The notes beneath the pieces are model-generated. The model saw only the letters and a list, made by a program, of their open reading frames with translations. It was not told the DNA's origin and did no database searches. From Acidimicrobiales bacterium (GTDB lineage: Bacteria > Actinomycetota > Acidimicrobiia > Acidimicrobiales > RAAP-2), in NCBI GenBank assembly GCA_017883105.1, contig JADGOF010000030.1, forward strand, positions 1 to 12,465: a stretch of DNA of 12,465 nt, in the 5' to 3' direction. Numbering within the stretch: position 1 is the first letter of the stretch; each line of letters opens with the position of its first letter. Both the position numbers and the translations under genes were made by a program. This document shows, piece after piece, positions 1 through 6,176 of the stretch.

Positions 1-150
1 AGCATCTAAGCGCGAAGCTCGTTCCAAGATAAAATCTCCCACAGGGTTAACCTGGTAAGGCCCGTGGCCAGACGACCACGTTGATAGGCCGGAAGTGTAC
101 GTGCGGTAACGCATTCAGCTGACCGGTACTAATCGGCCGAGGGCTTGGGA
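1..150 (+). rRNA. rrl: 23S ribosomal RNA, 3' end (partial)
   Basis: The segment matches the conserved 3' end of bacterial 23S rRNA. It has the near-universal block 'agcatctaagcg' at the start, then 'gacgaccacgttgataggcc', and the final 'gaccggtactaatcggccga' ahead of 'gggcttgg'. The 5' part of the gene lies outside the window. The exact 3' end is estimated by likeness to actinobacterial 23S genes and could be off by about 10 bases. No tRNA lies between it and the 5S gene. Family knowledge: this is domain VI and the closing stem of the large-subunit rRNA. Confidence 0.96.
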
Positions 151-253
151 ACTTGCTCGTGCTCGCTATGGAACGCTCAGGGTGACCCTTATGGTCACAC
201 CGGGCTCTGAGGCCGACCCCTGTGGTCGGGGACCTCGAGCCCGAGGGCGCACA
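151..253 (+). other. 23S-5S internal transcribed spacer with two hairpins
   Basis: The 103-base spacer between 23S and 5S holds two inverted repeats. The first pairs 182-187 (gtgacc) with 193-198 (ggtcac). The second is longer: 202-207 (gggctc) pairs with 237-242, 209-212 with 233-236, and 213-218 (ccgacc) with 224-229 (ggtcgg), leaving a five-base loop. These probably fold in the precursor transcript and could guide rRNA processing; that role is inferred. No tRNA or protein gene is seen here. Confidence 0.75.
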
Positions 254-373
254 GTTTCCGGTGGCCATGGCGACGGAGAGACACCCGTTCCCATTCCGAA
301 CACGGCAGTTAAGCCCGTCAGCGCCGATGGTACTTGGGGGGTAGCCCCCTGGGAGAGTAGGACGCCGCCGGGA
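254..373 (+). rRNA. rrf: 5S ribosomal RNA
   Basis: This is a full-length 5S rRNA of about 120 bases. It shows the classic internal block 'cccattccgaacacggcagt' followed by 'taagcccgtcagcgccgatggta', and a 'gggagagtaggacgccgcc' 3' arm. The terminal helix closes well: bases 256-265 (ttccggtggc) pair along their length with 364-373 (gccgccggga), including two G-T wobbles. That pairing sets the ends to within a few bases. It is the last gene of the rRNA operon and is followed at once by a hairpin terminator. Confidence 0.95.
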
Positions 374-377
374 TTTC

Positions 378-2816
378 TCAGACAATGCCCCCCGCTCGTC
401 GGGGGGCATTGTCGCGTCTGCGGGTCGATTCGGTCGAGGAGGATGTCGGGTGACGCAGCGGGGGTTCGTCGTCGCCCAACGAGAGATAGCTTTCGTCCTC
501 CTGGTCGGTGTGGAGCCGGAGGATGGCGTCGAGCCCGTAGAGCAGGCCCCGGAGCTCGAGGATGTCCTCCGCGTCGGGTCCCTCAGGGCCGATGTCGTCG
601 AGGAGCTGGCCGAGGCGTCTGATCTGGTGGGCGATTTCGACGTGGGCCCTGCTCATCGGGCTGGTGGGGTTGGTGCCGCCGAGCACGCGGTCGAGCGCCG
701 GATAGAGCTCTGCCTCCTCGGCGGCCTCGTGCGGGCCGACCTCGTCGACCAGCAGACGGTGGACTTCGTAGACCTGGGCCATCGCCTCGTCGGTCCCGGC
801 TACGCCGAGCGCATCGGCGGCCGACCGCAGTCGGTCGAGGTCGGTACGGATGCCCAGATGCTCAGCCTGGAACCTCCGGGTGAGGGTGGCGTCCGACTCG
901 GCCAGTTGCTGGTCCGCCGCCCCCGGGCGGAGGGCCCGGAGGGCGTTGAGGATCACCGTGACGTCGATCGCCTCCTGGAGGATGGCTCCCCATACGGCGG
1001 GGAGCAGGCCGAACGCGGCGAACCCCATGGCGGTCAGCGACATGGCCATGCCGGCGATGACGCTCTGCAGCGCTATGCGACGGGTCCGTCGGGCCAGGGT
1101 GATCAGCTCACCAAGGCGGTCGAGGCGGTCGACGCCGATGACGACGTCGGCGGCCTCCGAAGAGGCGGTTGCCCCCCGGGCCCCCATGGCCACGCCGACG
1201 TCGGCCAGGGCGAGGGCGGGTGCGTCATTGATGCCGTCTCCCACCATGATGGTGGCTGCCCCCCGGCGCTCCGAGCGGACGACGTCGAGCTTCTCGTCCG
1301 GTGTCCGCTCGGCGAGCACCTCGTCCAATCCGATGACCGCGCCCACCGTGTTGGCGACGTCGGACCGGTCTCCGGTGACCATGACGATCCGTGTCATGCC
1401 ACCCCGACGCAACGACCGGATGGTGTTGGCGGCGTCCGGGCGGAGGGGGTCGTCGAAGATGAGCGCACCGGCAGGCGTGCCGTCGACGGAGACGAACACG
1501 GTGAGGGCGCCGTCGAGCCTGGCCCTGCGCCGCGCCGTCTTCGCCCACGCAGGTGACCCCTGGACCCCGACCCACGCGGCCTTGCCCACCGCCACCTGGT
1601 GACCGCTGACCCATCCGCGGATGCCCTGACCGGTGATCTCCTCGACAGCCTCCGGCAGGACGAGTGGGCACTGACGGGCCAGCGCCGCCTGCACCACCGC
1701 GGCGGCCAGCAGGTGCGGCGATACCTGGTCCAGCGATCCGGCCAGGGACAGGACGTCGTCGGGCGGGAGGCTGCCGGAGGGGACGATGGCGCCCAGGGCG
1801 GGATGCCCGGTGGTGAGCGTGCCCGTCTTGTCGAGGAGCAGCGTCGTGCACCGGGCCAGCCGTTCGAGCACACCTCCGCCCTTGACCACCACGCCCCGCC
1901 GTGCCGCGCGGGAGAGCCCGGACACCAGCGCCACCGGAGCGGAGAGGATGAGGGGACACGGTGTGGCCACCACCAGGACCGCCACGGCTCGGGACGCCCC
2001 ACCGACGGCCCAGGCCGCACCGGCAACCGCCAGGGTGACCACGAGGAACCACAGGGCATAGCGGTCGGCGAGACGGACGAACGGAGCCTGCGACGACTCG
2101 GCCTCGGACACCAGTCGGACGATGCCGGCATAGGTGCTGTCGTCGGCCCGCGTGGTGGCCCGCATGTCGAAGGGACCACCGGCGTTCTGGACGCCGCTGC
2201 GGACCTGGTCGCCGGGCGCGCGTTCGACGGGGAGCGACTCCCCGGTCAGGGCGGACTCGTCGAGGATCGCCGCCGTGGTGATGGAGCCGTCTACGGGCAC
2301 CAACTCGCCCGGTCCCACCAGTAGGCGGTCGCCCGGTTCGACCACATCCAGCTCGACCGTCTTCAACCTGTCCTCGTGGTAGCAGTGAGCGGTCCTCGGA
2401 GCCCGTTGCAGGAGCGCGCTGAGATCCCGTCGGGCCCGGCCGGCCGCCCATCCCTCGAGCGCCCGGCCGCTGGCCACCATCACGCTGATGATCGCCGCCG
2501 CCAGGTACTCGCCGACGGCAAGGGCTCCGAGCAGGGCGAGCAGAGCGATGGCGTCGACACCCAGACGGCCGTGCCGGAGGCTGTCCACCATCTCCCAGAG
2601 GGAGTAGGCGGCTCCTGTGGCCCCGGCCAGGATCCATGCGAGGTTGCCCGACGGCCCCGCTCCGGCCAGATGGAGGGCGCCGCCGACAGCCAGGCCCAGG
2701 ACGGTGAGAGCCAGCAGCACCGGAGCGGGATTGCGGGCAAGCCACCGCCGGCGATTCTGAGGGGGCATCGTCACCATCCGATCATGCTTGCCGCAGGGCT
2801 GCCGGACCAGTGCCAC
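378..2816 (-). CDS. P1B-type (P1B-5-like) metal-transporting ATPase with C-terminal hemerythrin-like domain
   Basis: An 812-residue membrane pump expected to move a transition metal across the cytoplasmic membrane using ATP. Visible parts are: membrane helices about 31-51, 58-76 and 88-115; the actuator loop TGES at 191-194; helices near 253-272; the membrane metal motif TPCPL at 285-289; the phosphorylation motif DKTGT at 329-333; TGD at 481-483; GDGIND at 526-531; and final helices about 583-630. No N-terminal metal-binding (HMA) domain is seen. Residues 645-780 have hemerythrin-like His and acidic residues (H653, H686, H696 in HEAAEE, H725, H769 with QEDE). TPC plus a hemerythrin tail defines the P1B-5 class (Nia of Sinorhizobium; the Acidothermus protein), tied to Fe and Ni. 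The nucleotide domain shows SPH (366-368) where most P1B pumps have HP. The GTG start is backed by GAAGGTGA about six bases upstream; in-frame ATGs 14 and 17 codons in are alternatives. It likely forms an operon with the upstream lipoprotein gene. The metal is inferred. Confidence 0.92.
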   Translation of the reverse strand: MALVRQPCGKHDRMVTMPPQNRRRWLARNPAPVLLALTVLGLAVGGALHLAGAGPSGNLAWILAGATGAAYSLWEMVDSLRHGRLGVDAIALLALLGALAVGEYLAAAIISVMVASGRALEGWAAGRARRDLSALLQRAPRTAHCYHEDRLKTVELDVVEPGDRLLVGPGELVPVDGSITTAAILDESALTGESLPVERAPGDQVRSGVQNAGGPFDMRATTRADDSTYAGIVRLVSEAESSQAPFVRLADRYALWFLVVTLAVAGAAWAVGGASRAVAVLVVATPCPLILSAPVALVSGLSRAARRGVVVKGGGVLERLARCTTLLLDKTGTLTTGHPALGAIVPSGSLPPDDVLSLAGSLDQVSPHLLAAAVVQAALARQCPLVLPEAVEEITGQGIRGWVSGHQVAVGKAAWVGVQGSPAWAKTARRRARLDGALTVFVSVDGTPAGALIFDDPLRPDAANTIRSLRRGGMTRIVMVTGDRSDVANTVGAVIGLDEVLAERTPDEKLDVVRSERRGAATIMVGDGINDAPALALADVGVAMGARGATASSEAADVVIGVDRLDRLGELITLARRTRRIALQSVIAGMAMSLTAMGFAAFGLLPAVWGAILQEAIDVTVILNALRALRPGAADQQLAESDATLTRRFQAEHLGIRTDLDRLRSAADALGVAGTDEAMAQVYEVHRLLVDEVGPHEAAEEAELYPALDRVLGGTNPTSPMSRAHVEIAHQIRRLGQLLDDIGPEGPDAEDILELRGLLYGLDAILRLHTDQEDESYLSLGDDEPPLRHPTSSSTESTRRRDNAPRRAGGIV
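381..413 (+). terminator. Strong hairpin terminator of the rRNA operon
   Basis: There is a perfect 13-bp inverted repeat, gacaatgcccccc (381-393) with ggggggcattgtc (401-413), and a seven-base loop. It starts seven bases after the 5S gene. No T-tract follows on the plus strand, which is common in GC-rich actinobacteria. Because it is symmetric it could also act on the minus strand, where it lies inside the last codons of the convergent ATPase gene. Confidence 0.85.
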
Positions 2817-2880
2817 AGGTCACCTTCGGAACGGGGAGCCGTGTCAGACCAGCCCGTTGTGAATTGCCGGGGGGGCCGTG

Positions 2881-3819
2881 TCACGATGACGACCGTCCCG
2901 CGGTCCCGAACGGGGCCAGTCGGGCCTCCACCTGGGCGAGCCCGGCCGCGGTCGCGTCGACCCGTTGGGAAAGGGCCAACCTTACTGCCCCGGAGATCGA
3001 GGAGTCAGGCACCTGGGCCGGAGGCCCGAGTGCTGTCACCTCTCGGTCCAGCGCGGCGAACTGGTCCGCGGTCGAGGCGGTCAAGGTCGGGGCCACCACC
3101 TCGGCCAGGGGCTCGAGGGCAACGAAGGCATCGTGGGCGGCTCCGACGGTGGCGACGATGTCGATGGCGTCGAGGTGGGAGTACTGCTCCTCCCGACCGG
3201 GGATGGCGACGCTGGCAACCCAGCTCAGCTCGTCCACGGCGTCGGTCCCGATCGCCTCGGGATCGAGCGCGGTCTTCGACAGCAGGTACTCGGCCACCGT
3301 GGCCTGTGCGGCCAAACCGGGCAGGTCGGCGGCGGCATCTCCCGACGACCAGAGATCGCGTTCGACGGCGTGCAGGCCGGCAAAGGTGGCGCCGGGCACC
3401 ACGTCGGCCCGCCGCTCGTCGAGTGTCGACGCGTTGATGGTGTTCCCGCTCTCGACCAGGCGAAACCGGTCGTACAGGCTCTGGGCCGCCACTTCGTCCG
3501 TGCGGGCGCCCGCCGTATCCCCACTGGTCACCGCGGTCTGCAGGTTGCCGATGGCCGCGACGAAGGCACCGGCCGACCCGGTGATCTCCCTCCGGAAGAT
3601 CCGAGTAGCCGCGCCGGCCGCTGTTGATCTGCTTGCCATCACGCGTGCGGTCGCGGACGGCAAAGAGGGTGCCCGATGGGCCGGTACGATTGCGTGGGTG
3701 GCCCCGGCGGTGGTGCCACAGGCCGCGGACACGAGGGCGACAGAGCCCAGGGCCCCCCACGCCCACGCCGACACCGAGGGCCGCCGGGCACGATCCCTCA
3801 CCAATGGGGGCGTCGCCAT
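2881..3819 (-). CDS. EfeO/imelysin-like (M75 fold) lipoprotein, probable iron-linked
   Basis: A 312-residue exported protein of the imelysin/EfeO family. Members sit in the periplasm or on the outer face of the membrane and are tied to iron uptake; in EfeUOB systems, EfeO carries this domain. The hallmark GxHxxE motif is present as GLHAVE at 148-153, followed by RDLW. A YSHLDAIDIVATVGAA stretch (213-228) resembles the EfeO 'YSHxDLWDF' region. The N-terminus has an Arg-rich segment, a hydrophobic core (about 16-33) and a cysteine at 34 in 'LVSAAC', so it is probably a lipoprotein, although Ser at -3 makes the lipobox imperfect. I place the start at the ATG at 3819 because it gives this signal; the frame stays open further upstream to 3951 and no clear ribosome site is seen. 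The gene precedes the P1B-5-like ATPase by 64 bp on the same strand. It lacks a cupredoxin domain and no EfeU or EfeB gene is in view. Confidence 0.8.
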   Translation of the reverse strand: MATPPLVRDRARRPSVSAWAWGALGSVALVSAACGTTAGATHAIVPAHRAPSLPSATARVMASRSTAAGAATRIFRREITGSAGAFVAAIGNLQTAVTSGDTAGARTDEVAAQSLYDRFRLVESGNTINASTLDERRADVVPGATFAGLHAVERDLWSSGDAAADLPGLAAQATVAEYLLSKTALDPEAIGTDAVDELSWVASVAIPGREEQYSHLDAIDIVATVGAAHDAFVALEPLAEVVAPTLTASTADQFAALDREVTALGPPAQVPDSSISGAVRLALSQRVDATAAGLAQVEARLAPFGTAGRSSS

Positions 3820-4023
3820 AGTCACAGTGCGTGGGGAGCAGATCTCATGTCGGCGTTCCAGGGTAGGTGACGGTACCGGAGAACCGCCGGCACGGGCCCA
3901 CCGTGGCATGCGACCTGACGCCCCCGCCATTCCCCGGCGACCGGTGGGCACTGCACTACCGTGTCACCCGACTCCCAAGGGAGCGGGATGCTCCCCGGCC
4001 GGGGATGATCAGGTCAGCGTCAG
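3820..4023. promoter_or_regulatory. Divergent intergenic region
   Basis: About 200 bases separate the lipoprotein gene (minus) from the acyltransferase gene (plus), so promoters for both should lie here. I see no convincing -35/-10 pair and no obvious iron box of the DtxR/IdeR type. There is an inverted repeat, gggagc (3979-3984) with gctccc (3990-3995), followed by the palindromic ccccggccgggg (3993-4004), 20-45 bases ahead of the plus-strand start. Its function is unknown. Confidence 0.4.
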
Positions 4024-6090
4024 GTGACTGGGGGAACGGAGTTGCAGACAATCACCGGGCCGGTCACCGCCGTGGATCCGGAGGTGACCGGACGCGGCCG
4101 CAACAAGGCAGATCCTCCCCTCGGCGTGGGCACCCAGCTGACCTACATGCCCGCACTGGACGGGATCCGGGCGGTGTCGATCCTCGGCATCATGGCCAAT
4201 CACGGGGGGTTTGGCTGGGCGGCCGGCGGCGTCATCTCGGTCAACGTGTTCTTCGTCCTGAGCGGCTACCTGATCACCCTGCTGCTCATGAAGGAGTGGG
4301 CCCGGAGTGGGACGATTCGCCTCAGAGCCTTCTGGGCCCGCCGGGCCCGCCGGCTGCTTCCGGCGCTGTTCGTGCTGCTCGGAGGCATCGCCCTCTACGC
4401 ATGGCGGTTCGCCCCCAGCGGGACCCAATCCTCCCTACGGGCCGACAGCCTGAGCACCTTTCTCTACGTCGGGAACTGGCACCAGATCTTGGCCGGCCAG
4501 AGCTACTTCGCACACGTGTCGGCAAGTTCCCCTCTGCTCCACACCTGGACCCTGGCTATCGAGGAGCAGTTCTACCTGGTGTGGCCGCTCCTCGTCCTCG
4601 GGGTGCTCAAGCTGTCGCGTTCCACCCGAGTCCTGCTGGTGGTGACCGTGCTCGGTGTGGCGGCATCGGCGCTGGAGATGGCCCTGCTGTACCGCCACGG
4701 GCTGGAGACGGCCCTGGTCCACCACCGCGCCATGGATCCCAGCCGCGTTTACTACGGCACGGACACCCGGGCCCAGGACATCCTGGTCGGCGCGGCGGCG
4801 GGGATACTGCTGCGGCGGGGAGTGCCGGCACCGAACCGGTGGGTCCGTAACCGGTACTCGTGGTTTGGGGTTGCTGCCGTCGCCGTGTTCGTAGTGGAGT
4901 GGTGGACGATCAATGGGTCGTCGACTACTGGATTGGCGTCGTTCCTCCCCCAAGGCGGCTTTCTGTTGGCCAACGTGATGGTGGCCCTGGTCATCCTCGG
5001 CGTGACCAAGTCCCCCCGTGGCCTGCCCGCCCGGATCCTGTCGTTCGGTCCCCTCACCTTCGTGGGACGGACCTCCTACGGCCTGTACCTGTGGCACTGG
5101 CCGATCTTCCTCGTCCTCGATCATGCGAGGACCGGGCTGGACGGCTGGAGCCTGTTCGCCCTGCGCTGCGCGGTGACCTTCGGTTTCGCGCTCATCTCGT
5201 GGTACCTGGTGGAGACGCCGGTCCGCCAGATGTCCTTTGGGAACTGGCGCTCATGGACGCTGGTTCCGGTGGGGGCGGTGGCCGTCGCCGTGGCGCTGAT
5301 GGCGAGCACGGTGAGCAGCGGTGCCGCGCAGAACGTGCTTCTCGGCGTCGGCGACGCCCGTTCGTCCCAGGCGGCCTACAACGTGACCAGCTTCCCCACC
5401 ACGCGGCACCGGGTGAAGGTCCTCTTCGTCGGGGACTCGCTCTCCTTGACGGTGGACTACTGGATCGCCCCGTTCGCCGCCCAGTTCGGGGTCACCGTCG
5501 GGGGTCGTCCGTTGTCCGGCTGCGGAATCGCCACCCCGGGGCCCTACTTCGAGCACGGAGCGTCGCTGTCTCCGCTTGCGCCGTGTGCCACCTGGTCGGC
5601 CCAGTGGCAGGCCGATGCCGACCAGCTCCACCCGCAGGTGGTGGTGGTGGTGGTGGGCTGGTGGGAAGCGATGGACCAGATGTACCAGGGGAGGTGGCAG
5701 CACCTCGGCGACCCCGCATTCGATGCCAACGAGTCGTCACAGCTCGAGAAGGCCGTGTCGATCCTCCACTCCGACGGCGCCCATGTCGCCCTCATGACCG
5801 CGCCGTACTTCGACAGCGGCGAACAGCTCGATGGTCAGGCTTGGCCGGAGGACTCGCCGGTACGGGTCAACCGGCTCAACGCCATCATCGGGGAGGTGGC
5901 CGCCCGACACCGGGGCTTCGTGTCGGAGGTGCCGCTCAACCGGTACCTCGATCCCCACGGCCACTTCACCTGGACCATCGACGGCAAAGAGATGCGCATG
6001 GGCGACGGTGTGCACACGACCCAGGCGGCCGGCCGCTACCTGGCCCCCAAGTTGCTGCCTCAGCTCGCGGCCATGGCGCGTCAGGGCTGA
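4024..6090 (+). CDS. OafA-type membrane O-acyltransferase with C-terminal SGNH domain
   Basis: A 688-residue fusion of an acyltransferase-3 membrane domain (about 38-430) and an SGNH hydrolase-like domain (about 462-685). Family knowledge: such proteins move acetyl or other acyl groups from the cytoplasmic side onto surface polysaccharides, peptidoglycan or lipids. The membrane part shows LDGIRAVSILG, the probable catalytic His60 in MANHGG, FFVLSGYLI (75-83), HTWTLAIEEQFYLVWP (173-188) and GRTSYGLYLWHWP (348-360). The SGNH part shows VGDSLS (469-474, Ser472) and DGVH (661-664, Asp661/His664). The usual GxN block seems replaced by VVVGWWE, as is common in these fusions. The first helix starts late, after a 40-residue polar lead. 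GTG at 4024 is the longest start. An in-frame TTG at 4042 is better placed behind the GGGGGA at 4030 and may be the real one. The next gene has its own promoter. The acceptor is not knowable from sequence. Confidence 0.9.
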   Translation: MTGGTELQTITGPVTAVDPEVTGRGRNKADPPLGVGTQLTYMPALDGIRAVSILGIMANHGGFGWAAGGVISVNVFFVLSGYLITLLLMKEWARSGTIRLRAFWARRARRLLPALFVLLGGIALYAWRFAPSGTQSSLRADSLSTFLYVGNWHQILAGQSYFAHVSASSPLLHTWTLAIEEQFYLVWPLLVLGVLKLSRSTRVLLVVTVLGVAASALEMALLYRHGLETALVHHRAMDPSRVYYGTDTRAQDILVGAAAGILLRRGVPAPNRWVRNRYSWFGVAAVAVFVVEWWTINGSSTTGLASFLPQGGFLLANVMVALVILGVTKSPRGLPARILSFGPLTFVGRTSYGLYLWHWPIFLVLDHARTGLDGWSLFALRCAVTFGFALISWYLVETPVRQMSFGNWRSWTLVPVGAVAVAVALMASTVSSGAAQNVLLGVGDARSSQAAYNVTSFPTTRHRVKVLFVGDSLSLTVDYWIAPFAAQFGVTVGGRPLSGCGIATPGPYFEHGASLSPLAPCATWSAQWQADADQLHPQVVVVVVGWWEAMDQMYQGRWQHLGDPAFDANESSQLEKAVSILHSDGAHVALMTAPYFDSGEQLDGQAWPEDSPVRVNRLNAIIGEVAARHRGFVSEVPLNRYLDPHGHFTWTIDGKEMRMGDGVHTTQAAGRYLAPKLLPQLAAMARQG

Positions 6091-6164
6091 ACGCCGCCTC
6101 CTGGTCCGACACCCGGTGACAGTCCGGCCCAGGGCCCAACTTCGGGATTGCCGCGCACCGCAGG

Positions 6165-6170
6165 TAGACT
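6165..6170 (+). promoter_or_regulatory. Putative -10 element (TAGACT) for leaderless TPR gene
   Basis: TAGACT fits the actinobacterial TAnnnT -10 pattern and ends six bases before the ATG at 6177. That spacing predicts transcription starting on the A of the start codon. No Shine-Dalgarno sequence precedes this ATG, which agrees with a leaderless mRNA. A -35 box is not clear; ttcggg at 6141-6146 has the right spacing but is a weak match. Confidence 0.6.
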
Positions 6171-6176
6171 GAGAAC

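Noticed and set aside
151..253. A tRNA gene in the rRNA spacer
   Set aside because: No cloverleaf, T-loop GTTCRANNC or CCA end could be found; the repeats form simple hairpins only.
182..622. Plus-strand open frame across the 23S-5S spacer and 5S gene
   Set aside because: It runs through structural RNA and its terminator; it has no protein features.
450..1556. Long open frame on the plus strand (368 codons) opposite the ATPase gene
   Set aside because: The minus-strand ATPase has clear motifs throughout. The plus frame has no recognisable domain and stays open only because of high GC content.
2817..2880. A separate promoter between the lipoprotein and ATPase genes
   Set aside because: The 64-bp gap shows a ribosome site before the ATPase GTG but no convincing -10/-35 pair, so a shared transcript is more likely.
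3867..4850. 327-codon plus-strand frame starting in the divergent intergenic region
   Set aside because: It continues into the acyltransferase gene in the wrong frame and is rich in Arg, Gly and Pro with no domain.
4860..6119. 419-codon plus-strand frame overlapping the acyltransferase gene
   Set aside because: It is Arg/Gly/Pro-rich with no domain, while the other frame holds the conserved acyltransferase and SGNH motifs.
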